A stretch of DNA of 55,090 nt from Caryophanales bacterium (GCA_021621525.1 JAJVUU010000002.1:1-55090); one strand, 5' to 3'. Positions 23,097 to 32,864 are shown, counted from the stretch's first letter. The notes: generated by a model from the sequence alone, not told the origin. Numbers and translations: made by a program.

Positions 23097-26000
23097 ATGA
23101 AAAAATCAAAGAAATGTCTTCTTTTGACCATGCTTTTTGTAGGTCTTGTCGGCTGTCAGAGAACAAATGATGTTTCCTCATCTTTACCGAATCGTGGTGA
23201 TTCATCTGATGTGTCAAGTACTTTTCAGTCAACTTCAGGGAAACCTTCTTCGAACACATCAAGCTCGAATGGCCAGGGAGAAGCTTCTTCCAGTAATCCA
23301 CTGAGCGATGAGGAACTCTGGGGAAAGAGCATCAGTCAGGATATGAAGGACCATCTTGGTGTGGTGCTTCCTTATTTCAAGATGGGCAATGCCAAGGATA
23401 TCCATGTTGGATGGCATAGGACAAAGGATGATTATGGTTCATTGAAAATCACCGGCGGAGATTTCTCTTCAGGCCTCCTTGCCAAGGCCAAAAGTACATA
23501 TGCTTCTGCTGGTTATCAGGTCTCTGACCTTTCCAAGGGAATCCTTGCCAAGAAAGGAAATGTCAGTGTCCGCATCCTCGATGAGAAGGATACCATTGTT
23601 TTGAATGCGACCTTGGATGAAGAATATGATGGTCAGGGCTTATCTTCCTGGTCGAATGACATCGAAGAGGATCTGAAGTTCTACTTCTCCAGAAGCAATG
23701 ACCTTCCTTTTTTCTATCTTGGAACAAAGAACAATCATCTGACGGATTTTGATACCCAAAGCAGGACGTATTCCATCTATGGTGGAAAATGGGATGACAG
23801 GATGGTCGATGACATCAAGAAGGAATTGGAAAGCCTGAATGCTTCCCCCGTTGTCAAGAAAGATGACGGAGGTTCTTTTGAAAGCCTGAGTGCCAAGATT
23901 ACCTTTTCCGATAACAGCTTCTATCAGATTGCCCTTGCTCGATATGGAACGTCTATGCCGACTCCTTGTCTTACTGTCACTTATCAGGAAGAGTTCAATC
24001 CATCCCTTTCTACGGCATGGAGTGATGATATCAAAGATGTGTTTTCTTTCTATGGAAGCAAAAAGGTCCTTCCGTATCTCTATTTAGGCAAGACCACGCC
24101 AAGCTATGATAAGCCGGATAACAATTCTTTGATGCGCATCTATGGCGGAAAGTATGATGATAGGATGCTCTCTCTTGCCAAGACTTCCTTTGAAGCTGAC
24201 AACACGGATGGAAGCTTTAAAATCTATGAATATGAAGATAAGCTCATGGCAAGCAAGACTTATTCAGATGGTGGAACCTATACCTGCATTTTAAAAGAAG
24301 TCAATGGCTATGCAGAGCTTGATATCGTCTATTATGGGAAGCTTGTAACTTTTGCTGCGACTTCATGGAATAGCGATACGCTTGCATTGATGAACGAACA
24401 TCTGGATGGGCATGCCTCGGAGTTTCCCTATGTCTATCTTCACACCGAAGGGTATAAGTCACAATATGATGAAGGAAACGATCTTGTCAGGATCACGGGA
24501 ACGAATTTCAATGAGTCGATGATCGATATTCTTGTCAGTCAGCTTTCCGGTTGGACAATCACCTATTCCTGTGAAACCTATGGAAGAGGCATCCATGCAA
24601 GCAAGGAACTCTCTGATGCATGCTTGCTCTCCCTTGACATGAAGGCAGGGAAGGATGCTACCTCTGCCAAGATTGAATTCGGCTGCCATGAAGGATTCCA
24701 TCCTGTTGAGGATGGAAGCTGGTCTGAAGATGTCCAAGACGAGATGAAGGACAAGCTTGGCGGAACTGTCCTTCCTTATTTCTATCTTGGTGCAAGAAAT
24801 CCTTCCATCGACAGGATGTCTGGTACCAACAAGGTTGTCTTATATGGAAAAGTATGGGATGATTCCATACCATCCATTGTTCTTGAAGCTCTGAAGGATG
24901 GTTTTTCAGGATATCGTTTAAAATCCAATGACAGTGAATCTTCTTCGTATCTTCTTGACCTCACTTTTTCTGACGAAAGGACAGATGAAATCAATCTGAC
25001 ACTGAAAAAGGATTTTGACGGATATGCTATCTGCAGCATCACTTATAAGAAAGCCTTCATCGTGCCTGAAAACGGAGACTGGTCCGATGCCATCAAGGCA
25101 AGGATGAATACAGCCTTTGGTGAAGTCCTTCCCTATTTCTATCTCAACAGCGAGAATCCGTACTGGACAAAGGATTCCTTCCTGGAAGTCTATTACCTTA
25201 TGGGAAATACCTATAACGAGAAGATGGAGACTCTTTTTGATGACGTCTTTTCTTCCGAGAAGGGCTGGGAAGTCTTTTCGGGTATCTCTTCAGGAAAGAC
25301 GGCAGTCAAGATGCTCTCTGATTCTTCTTCCATCCGTATCAGGCTTGACAAGGCAAACAACGGAAATGCCATTCTCTATATGGAAAAGGATGATGCAGTG
25401 ACCTTGACGAAATCCTCCTGGGATGAGAGCACGCTCACTCAGCTTGAGTCCTATCTGGGCAAGGACAACGTTCTTCCCTATCTTGAACTTGGTGTAGACA
25501 ACCTTTCCTTCAGCGAGAAGAAGTCTTATCTATTTGCCAATCAGGAACCTTCCAAGACCGTCAGCCTGAGTGATTATAATCATCTCTATACTTATCTAGC
25601 CTCTCAGACGTTGAAGAAAGACGGATGGAAGGTGACCTATTCGGCCTTGGAAGTCGAAAACAAAGGAAAAAATGTCTATGCTCCTCTTCTTCTTGCCAGC
25701 AAGAAGAATGCCGACAAGACCGTGACGAACTTCAACATCGTTCCTCAGAGCAACACGTCTGTCTCCATCTATCTCTATCGTAACGGAACACCGTTCGATC
25801 CATCTTCTTCCTTCTCTTATTCTGATGAAGTCAAGTCGGCCATCTCATCCCTGCTTGGTGACTCTTCCTTTGATTTCCCGTATGTCTATCTGGGAAGCGA
25901 CAACCTGAAGATGACAAAGACGGCAGAAAAGATTTCCCTCTATGGTGGAACCTGGGATGATTCGATTCTCTCCTCTTTGACATCTTCTTCCTGCTTTGCT

Positions 26001-26171
26001 GACGGAGACTGGATCTATGAAGCCAAAGACGGTGTCTTCTCTGCTCATCTTGCAAAGCTGATTGGAGGCACTCAGGATATCTATGTCCAGGTCTATAAGG
26101 CAGACAGTGGTGAGAACTACTATGGCATGGAACTTCCTCTGATGGTCATTTCCAAGAAACCTCTCAAATGA
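23097..26171 (+). CDS. Large lipoprotein with eight tandem repeats
   Basis: 1024 residues; function unknown. Signal peptide with lipobox LVGC (Cys20), then a Ser-rich linker to about 70, then eight repeats of about 105-130 residues starting near 75, 185, 308, 425, 545, 660, 780 and 915. Each opens with W/Y-S-x-D/E-I/V and an amphipathic stretch ending in LPYFYLG or a variant (VLPYLYLG, EFPYVYLH, DFPYVYLG). Most contain a second motif, IYGGKWDDRM or similar, about 35-45 residues later, and end in a beta-rich segment. Repeats have diverged but all keep the PYxYLG core. The protein is presumably anchored outside the cell; repeated domains suggest polymer, host or self-binding. It has its own promoter and terminator. 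No catalytic motif was seen. Confidence 0.85.
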   Translation: MKKSKKCLLLTMLFVGLVGCQRTNDVSSSLPNRGDSSDVSSTFQSTSGKPSSNTSSSNGQGEASSSNPLSDEELWGKSISQDMKDHLGVVLPYFKMGNAKDIHVGWHRTKDDYGSLKITGGDFSSGLLAKAKSTYASAGYQVSDLSKGILAKKGNVSVRILDEKDTIVLNATLDEEYDGQGLSSWSNDIEEDLKFYFSRSNDLPFFYLGTKNNHLTDFDTQSRTYSIYGGKWDDRMVDDIKKELESLNASPVVKKDDGGSFESLSAKITFSDNSFYQIALARYGTSMPTPCLTVTYQEEFNPSLSTAWSDDIKDVFSFYGSKKVLPYLYLGKTTPSYDKPDNNSLMRIYGGKYDDRMLSLAKTSFEADNTDGSFKIYEYEDKLMASKTYSDGGTYTCILKEVNGYAELDIVYYGKLVTFAATSWNSDTLALMNEHLDGHASEFPYVYLHTEGYKSQYDEGNDLVRITGTNFNESMIDILVSQLSGWTITYSCETYGRGIHASKELSDACLLSLDMKAGKDATSAKIEFGCHEGFHPVEDGSWSEDVQDEMKDKLGGTVLPYFYLGARNPSIDRMSGTNKVVLYGKVWDDSIPSIVLEALKDGFSGYRLKSNDSESSSYLLDLTFSDERTDEINLTLKKDFDGYAICSITYKKAFIVPENGDWSDAIKARMNTAFGEVLPYFYLNSENPYWTKDSFLEVYYLMGNTYNEKMETLFDDVFSSEKGWEVFSGISSGKTAVKMLSDSSSIRIRLDKANNGNAILYMEKDDAVTLTKSSWDESTLTQLESYLGKDNVLPYLELGVDNLSFSEKKSYLFANQEPSKTVSLSDYNHLYTYLASQTLKKDGWKVTYSALEVENKGKNVYAPLLLASKKNADKTVTNFNIVPQSNTSVSIYLYRNGTPFDPSSSFSYSDEVKSAISSLLGDSSFDFPYVYLGSDNLKMTKTAEKISLYGGTWDDSILSSLTSSSCFADGDWIYEAKDGVFSAHLAKLIGGTQDIYVQVYKADSGENYYGMELPLMVISKKPLK

Positions 26172-26177
26172 TATTTT

Positions 26178-26211
26178 CCCTGATGTCCGATGGATGTCAG
26201 GGAGTTTTTTT
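26178..26211 (+). terminator. Terminator of the repeat lipoprotein gene
   Basis: CCCTGATGTCC (26178-26188) pairs with GGATGTCAGGG (26192-26202), two wobbles, three-base loop, then a run of seven T. Confidence 0.85.
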
Positions 26212-26295
26212 GAAAGAAATACGGTGTAGGATTGGATTTTCGAATTCCTGTTTGAAAGAGATGATGTCACCATCATCTAAAAATGCTGCCATCCT

Positions 26296-27004
26296 TTGTT
26301 TGGCATCTTCAAAAGGATCAATAGGAAGGCAGCCTTTTCTGACATTGAAAACACCCTTTCGGCTTTGAAGAGAGATCATGTCGATATCCTGCTTCTTCAT
26401 CGTGACGATGGGTCTGTTCCAATCGAAGATATCATCACCTTCATGAATGAGATCGTAAAGAAAGGATATGCAGGTCTATCGGCGTATCCGATTTCACTTC
26501 TGACAGGGTAAGAAAAGCGAACCATTATGCAAAAGCCATGGTATGCAACCATTTCAAGTCAACGAACCGCAGTTCTCTCTTGTTCTCCGCAACAGAGACC
26601 CCTGGCATAACGGGCCTTTAAGCATCACGGGTGAGAGACAGGAGAAGGAACGTCGATTCTATAAAGAGACATGAATCCCATGCCTCTGTTATTCCTCCCT
26701 GGCAGACGGATATCTTTCCGGAAAGGTCAAAAGCGACTCTCCGGACTTCGTAAGAAGTCTCACATCCTTTTCAAGGAGAGGATATGAGAGCAAGTCAAAC
26801 CGCGAGATTCTAAAAAGGGCCGAAGAGCTCAGCCTCAGAAAAGGAGTCTCTCTTCCCAGCCTTGCCCTAAGCTATGTCCTATCTCAGGATTTTTCCAGCG
26901 CATGCATCGTATCTATGTCAACAATAAAGAGAATCAAAGACAACCTACAGGCCTTTGATATATCTTTGTCCGGTGAAGATATCGACTTTCTTCTTCAACG
27001 ATAA
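26296..27004 (+). pseudogene. Aldo/keto reductase remnant
   Basis: Conceptual translation across frames recovers the C-terminal two thirds of an aldo/keto reductase. First DIENTLSALKRDHVDILLLH, with the family's YIDLLLLH-like strand, and FMNEIVKKGYAGLSAYPIS. Then in another frame QFSLVLRNRDPWHNGPLSIT. Then SLADGYLSGKVKSDSPDF, and finally STIKRIKDNLQAFDISLSGE to a TAA. At least two frame changes are needed, and the N-terminal barrel with the catalytic Tyr/Lys is absent. It follows the terminator of the lipoprotein gene and has no promoter. Decay is well advanced, so this is real gene loss, not one sequencing error. On the opposite strand the last 200 bp before it hold an open frame that was not recognised. 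Confidence 0.75.
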
Positions 27005-27005
27005 A

Positions 27006-27032
27006 ACGGATGCCTGATGGCCAGACATCCGT
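27006..27032 (-). terminator. Hairpin downstream of the GH43 gene
   Basis: ACGGATG (27006-27012) pairs with CATCCGT (27026-27032); TTTT follows on the minus strand. A short T run makes it a moderate terminator. Confidence 0.5.
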
Positions 27033-27047
27033 ATTTCTATTTGTGTT

Positions 27048-28478
27048 TTATTCTTCGAAGTCAAAGGAAAAGAAATCGCATTTTCCCTTGCCGCTGAAAT
27101 ATAAGTATAAGGCACTTCCTTCTCTTCCATGAGGGATATCAAGAGGAATCCTGTCTTCACCTTTCAGTTCAAAGAGGGTGGTCGAAACCTTTCCTTCCCT
27201 TTCATCAAAGGCCAATGAGACACTTCCCTTGAACCTTCCCCTCAGATGAAGGTTGATTCTGCTTGCCTTGGAAAGATCGAAGTATTTGTATCCGATGACA
27301 AGTCCGTCCTGTACATTGTGGATATACTGTGTCTCCTCTTTCTCGTTATCCTTCCTAGCCTGGGTGATGTACGTCTTTGTCAGGCTGTAGAATGGAGGAC
27401 GGAAGAACGGATAGAAGACATTGCCTTCCTTGGGAACAAGGCTTGAGCAGATGCTGCTTGGATATTCACCTTTTCCCAAAAGAGGTACCATGTTCAGCCC
27501 CTGGCTTGTCTTTTCAACCTGTGGGAAGAGACCTTTTTCATCCGGGATGATCCTTTCTGCCATCGCCTGTCTGTCGGTGTTGGTATAGTTGGTATGCCTG
27601 TGATAGAAGATGAAATAGTCGTCATGAACCTTGACGAGGCTTCCATGGTTGTTTCCAAGAGGGTAGAGAGGGTTTTTCCTTCCCTTGTATCCGACATCGC
27701 CGTTTGAGATGAGGACACCCTGGTATGTGAATGGACCCATCGGAGAAGAGGAGGTGGCATAGCATAGTTCATGACCTGCCTGGGATGAGTAGATGAAGTA
27801 ATACTGGTTGAAGAATTTCCTCATGGAGGAGGCTTCAAAGAAGCTGTGGTCAAAGCCCATCTTTCCCTCATTGTCCAAAATGGAAAGAGGCTTTGGTTCA
27901 CCCTTGATGGTGAGCATGTCATTCTCTAGCTCCATCACGAAACTGCCTTGAGGCTTGTGCCTGTGCGGAATCTGAGGGAAGAAGGTCTTTGCACCAAAGC
28001 CGGAATAAAGATAGATTCTCCCGTCGTCATCGATGAAGATGGCAGGGTCGAAGGCAAAGGGGTCTCCTTTTCTCATGCCGTATTCTCCGCCTGAGGAATC
28101 ATGGACATGTCCCAGATAGATGAAGGGGCCTTTGGGTGAAGAAGATACGCACACGGAGATGATGCTGCTCCAGGAATAGGAATAGAAGAGATAGTAGTTT
28201 CCATCGTTTCCTTTTGCGACATCCGGGGCATAGAAATCTCTCCTTCCGTTTTTCGAAAGTGGATCGTCGTTCTTCTTTGGATAGATGACACCTTCATACC
28301 GCCAGGAAGTCAAATCGTCGACAGGGGCAGAATAAGTCACATAGGAATTGTGACAGAAAGGAAACTTGCCAAAACAATCATGGCTTCCATAGACGTAGAG
28401 CCTGTTTTCGAAGACGTGAGGTTCACCGTCGGGAACAAACTCGAAGTTTGGCATGTAGGGGTTGTAAATCTGGTTCAT
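27048..28478 (-). CDS. Glycoside hydrolase family 43 (arabinofuranosidase/xylosidase type)
   Basis: 476 residues. A five-bladed propeller pattern begins MNQIYNPYMPNFEFVPDGEP, with an Asp in the position of the GH43 base; the pKa-modulating Asp lies in FDPAIFIDDDGRIYLYSG (about 144-161) and the general acid Glu in SFFEASSMRKF (about 215-225). A C-terminal beta-sandwich of about 130 residues probably binds carbohydrate. AAGGAGGG at 28487-28494 fixes the start at 28478; the in-frame ATG at 28553 is upstream of it. No signal peptide, so it acts on imported oligosaccharides. It follows a GH2 enzyme on the same strand, with 120 bp between. Confidence 0.85.
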   Translation of the reverse strand: MNQIYNPYMPNFEFVPDGEPHVFENRLYVYGSHDCFGKFPFCHNSYVTYSAPVDDLTSWRYEGVIYPKKNDDPLSKNGRRDFYAPDVAKGNDGNYYLFYSYSWSSIISVCVSSSPKGPFIYLGHVHDSSGGEYGMRKGDPFAFDPAIFIDDDGRIYLYSGFGAKTFFPQIPHRHKPQGSFVMELENDMLTIKGEPKPLSILDNEGKMGFDHSFFEASSMRKFFNQYYFIYSSQAGHELCYATSSSPMGPFTYQGVLISNGDVGYKGRKNPLYPLGNNHGSLVKVHDDYFIFYHRHTNYTNTDRQAMAERIIPDEKGLFPQVEKTSQGLNMVPLLGKGEYPSSICSSLVPKEGNVFYPFFRPPFYSLTKTYITQARKDNEKEETQYIHNVQDGLVIGYKYFDLSKASRINLHLRGRFKGSVSLAFDEREGKVSTTLFELKGEDRIPLDIPHGREGSALYLYFSGKGKCDFFSFDFEE

Positions 28479-28541
28479 GATATCAGCCCTCCTTGATATA
28501 TGGATTCTATCAAAAGGGAAGTCCGTGTGGTATGAACATGG

Positions 28542-28574
28542 CTTAAATTGCATGTTTTAAGGCGTAAATTTAAG
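28542..28574. promoter_or_regulatory. Inverted repeat between the GH2 and GH43 genes
   Basis: CTTAAATT (28542-28549) and AATTTAAG (28567-28574) are perfect 8-bp arms separated by 17 bp, upstream of the GH43 ribosome site. It could be an operator or a processing hairpin; no regulator gene is linked. Confidence 0.35.
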
Positions 28575-28598
28575 AAAAAAGGATGAAAAAGGGAGTTC

Positions 28599-31010
28599 CT
28601 AAATATGGAAGTCTTCTTCCGGAGTCGACTTCAGGATGCGGATCCTCTTTGTTTCGGTACCATACTTCGTCTTTGCGGTGATGCTGAGATATCCGTCCAT
28701 GTCATCCGGCTTTACGATGGCAAGAGCTTTTCCATAGTAGGCGTTGGTCTTCTTGTCAAGATAGCTTCCCTTGTAGTATGGACAGGCATTTCCGAGGCCT
28801 AGAAGGGTGCCGTTTTCGATGTCGGTGATCTCGATATCTTCGTTCTCAAGCCTCTTTGCAGTACCGTTCTTATCGGTGAACCACAGGCGCACATAGGCTA
28901 GGTCATGTCCGCCTCTGAGTGTAGCATTTTCAGGAAACATCCTGAATTCGGTATCTTCGGAAGAAGACATCAATATACAGCTTCCGATTTCCCTTTCCTC
29001 TTTGTCCATGGCGACAGCCTTCAAAGTCCCTTTTTGGTAGTTGATCTTGAAGGAATATAGTCCGTCCGGGTTTCTCTTCTTCTTCTTTTTCTTTCCGATG
29101 AGCTTATCGTTGAGATAGAGCTTGACCTGGTGAGCCTGGGAATAGACTTCTACTTCGGTAGGGTGGCCTTCGTATCCTGGGAAGTCATATGTGTAATGTG
29201 CCCAGGAGAGCTTCCAGCTTGACGGGGAATGTCCTAAGGCGTAGTCTTTGGGTGAGATGACGGCCATGGAGATGACATCCTGCCTGAAGGCTGTCCTGGT
29301 ATATTTCATCTCTGCACATTCGTTTCCCAGGATATCGATGCGTCCGCTTCCGGCAAGAAGCCATCCTGCCTTGTCGTCATAGATTTCCTTGCTTTCCGCA
29401 GCGACCCAGCTTCCGATACCTGCTTCGCCGATATAGTCCCATCCTGCCCAGACGAAGTCTCCGATGATGCGAGGATTGTCCTTGCTCAGCTCATAGAACT
29501 TTCCGGCATCGGCACAGAAGGTCTCGCTTCCGAGAATGAAGCGCTCAGGGTATTTCTTCAGGTCATGCTTATATCGTTTGATGCCATAATTGTATCCGGC
29601 GACATCCATCTTGGCAAAGGCACCCCTTGTCTTCCTGTCAGACTGTGGTAAGGTGGCACCGAACTTCATGAATCCGGCTCCGAGAAGTCCTGCCAGGTTG
29701 TTGAAGAACTCGCTTCCGACGCTTTTCTTTTTCTTGGAAGGCTTGTTCTTGGCAGCCTTCTCTGCCTTCTTGTCGCTATAGACACCGAATCCCCAGCTGA
29801 AGAGGGCGTTGAAGAAGATGTTGATGCCGCATGTCGTCGGCCTTGTGTCATCCAGGGAATGAAGATATCTTGTCATGGTATCGACAAAGTCAATACCCTT
29901 CTTCTGAGAGGTTTCAGCCACTTCATTTCCTTCGGAATAGAGGATGACGCTGGGATGGTTGTAGTCTTTTTCCACCATGTCCTTCAAATCCTTTTCGTAC
30001 CAGTCCAAGGCAAAACCGGCATAGTCATACATCGTCTTGTGGATATACCAGCAGTCTGCATATTCATCCATGACGTACATGCCGTATTTGTCGCAGGCCT
30101 TCAAAAGGGATCTTGAAATCGGATTGTGTGCACTTCTTATGGCATTGTATCCTGCCTCCTTCATGATTCTGATCTTTCTCTCATTGGAAAAGTCATCATC
30201 CACGGCTCCCAGAAGACCATTGTCATGATGGATGCAGCATCCATAGAGGATTTCCCTCTGTCCGTTGATGAGAAGACCTTTTTCTTTGTCAAGTTCGATC
30301 TGCCTTATGCCGAAATGCTCTCTTGCCTCATCCTTTTCAAAGGTCAGGTGTGCTTCATATAGATAGGGATCCTTTCCGCTATAAAGCCTTGCATGATCGA
30401 TGGAAAGTTCCTCGGCAAAGGAAGTGACCCCGCTATATCCTTTCTTCAGGACAACGTTCTTATCGGCATCCAGGATTTCCAAGGTTGCATTCCCCATGCA
30501 GGAAAAATCCGCCTTGACCAGAATCTTCCCCTCTTTATAGTCGGTCGTCTTGATATGGAAGCTTCTTGGAAGGATGTGTTCCTTCTTTAGATGGAAGATG
30601 TGGACGTTCCGGTAGATGCCACTTCCGGTATACCACCTGGAGTTTGGCTGATTGGAGTTGTCAGCGATGACCTTGATGTGGTTTCTTCCTTCGATAAGAA
30701 AGTCGCTTGCATCAAAATAGAAGTCGCTGTATCCATAGGGACGGTAACATGCTTCCTTGCCGTTAAGATACACCCTTGCCCACATATAGACACCTTCGAA
30801 TTCGAAATAGACCTTGTCACCTTCCTCAAGATGGAGGTCAAAGTCTTTTTCATAGATGTATGTGCCTCCGGCAAAATAGGAGATGTTGGCTCCACCTGGA
30901 TTGTCGATGTCCCTCTTCTCTGAAAGCATCGCATCATGGGGAAGGTCGATGACCTTCTTCTTGTCTTCTTCGCCTTTTTTATAAAAAATCCACGAATCAT
31001 TGAATAGCAT
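28599..31010 (-). CDS. Glycoside hydrolase family 2 (beta-galactosidase type)
   Basis: 803 residues. GH2 order: sugar-binding jelly roll (NSRWYTGSGIYRNVHIF, about 123-139), immunoglobulin-like domain, TIM barrel with RSAHNPIS (about 286-293), acid/base Glu in YSEGNEVAE (about 352-360) and probable nucleophile Glu in FILGSETFCAD, then a C-terminal beta domain. Two lysine-rich insertions (near 420-435 and a KKKKKKR run near 660) are unusual. AAGGAGA upstream fixes the start at 31010; the earlier ATGs lie in the leader. No signal peptide, so it is cytoplasmic. Likely substrates are beta-galactosides or beta-glucuronides; not decidable. Confidence 0.87.
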   Translation of the reverse strand: MLFNDSWIFYKKGEEDKKKVIDLPHDAMLSEKRDIDNPGGANISYFAGGTYIYEKDFDLHLEEGDKVYFEFEGVYMWARVYLNGKEACYRPYGYSDFYFDASDFLIEGRNHIKVIADNSNQPNSRWYTGSGIYRNVHIFHLKKEHILPRSFHIKTTDYKEGKILVKADFSCMGNATLEILDADKNVVLKKGYSGVTSFAEELSIDHARLYSGKDPYLYEAHLTFEKDEAREHFGIRQIELDKEKGLLINGQREILYGCCIHHDNGLLGAVDDDFSNERKIRIMKEAGYNAIRSAHNPISRSLLKACDKYGMYVMDEYADCWYIHKTMYDYAGFALDWYEKDLKDMVEKDYNHPSVILYSEGNEVAETSQKKGIDFVDTMTRYLHSLDDTRPTTCGINIFFNALFSWGFGVYSDKKAEKAAKNKPSKKKKSVGSEFFNNLAGLLGAGFMKFGATLPQSDRKTRGAFAKMDVAGYNYGIKRYKHDLKKYPERFILGSETFCADAGKFYELSKDNPRIIGDFVWAGWDYIGEAGIGSWVAAESKEIYDDKAGWLLAGSGRIDILGNECAEMKYTRTAFRQDVISMAVISPKDYALGHSPSSWKLSWAHYTYDFPGYEGHPTEVEVYSQAHQVKLYLNDKLIGKKKKKKRNPDGLYSFKINYQKGTLKAVAMDKEEREIGSCILMSSSEDTEFRMFPENATLRGGHDLAYVRLWFTDKNGTAKRLENEDIEITDIENGTLLGLGNACPYYKGSYLDKKTNAYYGKALAIVKPDDMDGYLSITAKTKYGTETKRIRILKSTPEEDFHI

Positions 31011-31270
31011 GAGAATATCTCCTTCCATATGGACGGAAATATTATAGTTGGAGGAAAAGGGCTTACAAAGAAAAAGACACAAACTGTTTCAGTTTTGACT
31101 TCATTTGCCTAGACAAAAATAGTAAACGTGTTCGAATGTGCTTGCTACTGATGAAAATAGTATAAATCCAATGTCAAATAAGCATGAATGTGAACAACCG
31201 AAAAAATACGATACTTTTTCAAGACCTAGCAATTATAATGAAAGCGAGTACAAGAAAGGAGCCAATCATC
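31011..31270. promoter_or_regulatory. Divergent intergenic region GH2/fucO
   Basis: Plus strand TATAAT at 31234-31239, AAAGGAG at 31255-31261 before the ATG at 31271. A second TATAAA lies near 31160. No clear catabolite-repression element was identified. Confidence 0.45.
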
Positions 31271-32416
31271 ATGGCAAATCGTTTCGTTTTGAATGAAATT
31301 TCCTACCACGGACACGGTGCTATCGAAAACATCGTCCCGGAGGCTGTGCAGAGAGGATTCAAGAAAGCCCTCGTCTGCTCTGATCCGTCTTTGGTCAAGT
31401 TCGGCGTCACCAAAAAGGTCACGGACCTTCTTGACAAGGCTGGTCTTGCCTACGAACTCTATACGGACATCAAGCCGAATCCGACCATCGAAAACGTGAC
31501 ACAGGGTGTCAAGGCAGCCAAGGAAGCAAAAGCAGACTTCCTCCTTGCCATCGGCGGTGGTTCTTCCATGGATACCGCCAAGGCTATCGGCATCATCATG
31601 ACGAATCCTGAATTTGCCGATGTCCGTTCTTTGGAAGGTGTCGCACCGACCAAGAAACCGGCCCTTCCGATCTTTGCCGTACCGACCACGGCTGGAACGG
31701 CTGCCGAAGTCACCATCAACTATGTCATCACCGATGTCGAGAAAGTGAGAAAGTTCGTCTGCGTCGATGTCCATGACATCCCTGTCGTCGCCTTCGTCGA
31801 TCCTGACATGATGTCTTCCATGCCAAAAAGCCTCACTGCCTTCACCGGTATGGATGCTTTGACCCATGCCATCGAAGGTTATATCACCAGAGGTGCCTGG
31901 GAGATGTCTGACATGTTCCATATCAAGGCCATCGAAATCATCGGCAAGAGCCTGAGAGCTGCCGTCAACAACGATCCTGATGGAAGAGAACAGATGGCTC
32001 TCGGTCAGTATATCGCCGGTATGGGCTTCTCCAATGTCGGCCTTGGCATCGACCATGCCATGGCTCATACGCTTTCTGCCTATTATGACGTTCCCCACGG
32101 CAAGGCATGCGCCATGCTTCTTCCGATCGCCATGGAATTCAACGCACCGGTGAGCGGAACCAAGTACCGTGACATCGCCATCGCCTTGGGCGTCAAGGAT
32201 GTCGACAAGATGAACCAGGAAGAATATCGCCTTGCAGCCATCAATGCCGTCAAACAGCTTTCCAAGGATGTCGGCATTCCGGAGAAGTGTGCCGAAATCA
32301 AACCTGAAGACCTTGACAATATCTCCAGGGATGCTCTCAAGGATGCCTGCTATCCAGGCAACCCGAGAGAAGCCAGCCAGGAACAGGTCAAGGAACTGTT
32401 CATGAAGCTGATGTAG
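31271..32416 (+). CDS. fucO: Iron-dependent group III alcohol dehydrogenase (lactaldehyde reductase type)
   Basis: 381 residues, the FucO length. It reduces an aldehyde such as lactaldehyde to the alcohol with NADH. NAD-binding GGGSSMDTAKAIGI (about 95-108); metal ligands Asp and His in TGMDALTHAIEGY (about 193-205), and two His in GIDHAMAHTLSAYYDVPHGK (about 261-280). The start chosen follows AAAGGAG and gives MANRFVLNE, as in known FucO. It stands next to glycosidase genes, which fits deoxysugar use (fucose/rhamnose), but no aldolase or isomerase is nearby; redox balancing is equally possible. Codon bias indicates high expression. Confidence 0.85.
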   Translation: MANRFVLNEISYHGHGAIENIVPEAVQRGFKKALVCSDPSLVKFGVTKKVTDLLDKAGLAYELYTDIKPNPTIENVTQGVKAAKEAKADFLLAIGGGSSMDTAKAIGIIMTNPEFADVRSLEGVAPTKKPALPIFAVPTTAGTAAEVTINYVITDVEKVRKFVCVDVHDIPVVAFVDPDMMSSMPKSLTAFTGMDALTHAIEGYITRGAWEMSDMFHIKAIEIIGKSLRAAVNNDPDGREQMALGQYIAGMGFSNVGLGIDHAMAHTLSAYYDVPHGKACAMLLPIAMEFNAPVSGTKYRDIAIALGVKDVDKMNQEEYRLAAINAVKQLSKDVGIPEKCAEIKPEDLDNISRDALKDACYPGNPREASQEQVKELFMKLM

Positions 32417-32424
32417 AATTGAAC

Positions 32425-32465
32425 CAAAAAAGAAGCCGCCTTCTCTTCCGGGAGGCGACTTTTTT
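32425..32465. terminator. Bidirectional terminator between fucO and the cupin gene
   Basis: AGCCGCCT (32434-32441) pairs with AGGCGACT (32453-32460) with one mismatch; six T follow on the plus strand and an A run precedes on the left, serving the converging minus gene. Confidence 0.7.
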
Positions 32466-32790
32466 AAAACTGCGGAACGACGCAGAGGAGTATCAAAGGT
32501 TCCTCATCCTCGTTTTTGAAGTGATGGCTGTGACCTAAGGGACAATAGTGAACCTGACCTTCGACAAGCACCTCTTCCTTGCCATCCAGGAAGAAATGGC
32601 CTCTTCCTGACAGGACATAGATGATTTCGGCGCTGTTTTCATGGATGTGTTCACCGCTTGATACGCCTTTTTCGATGACGGACTTGATGATCTTGACCTT
32701 TTTGTCATCCACCATCTTCATCCTGCAGATGCCTTCTCCGTTCTTGAAATGTTCGACTTCCTGCAATTTCAGTTCATTGAAATCAATCAT
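32464..32790 (-). CDS. Small cupin-domain protein
   Basis: 108 residues, a single cupin barrel. Metal motif 1 is GEHIHENSAEIIYVLSGRG (about 46-64), with the H-x-H...E pattern; motif 2 is HYCPLGHSHHFKN. Similar small cupins bind sugars or metals, or act as regulators or isomerases; the substrate is unknown. GAGGTAAT lies before the start. Monocistronic. Confidence 0.8.
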   Translation of the reverse strand: MIDFNELKLQEVEHFKNGEGICRMKMVDDKKVKIIKSVIEKGVSSGEHIHENSAEIIYVLSGRGHFFLDGKEEVLVEGQVHYCPLGHSHHFKNEDEEPLILLCVVPQF

Positions 32791-32864
32791 GATATTACCT
32801 CGTTTGCAATATTATAGCCTGGAAAGTGATCGGATCATCTCTCTTTCTTGTCTTTTGAAGGGTG

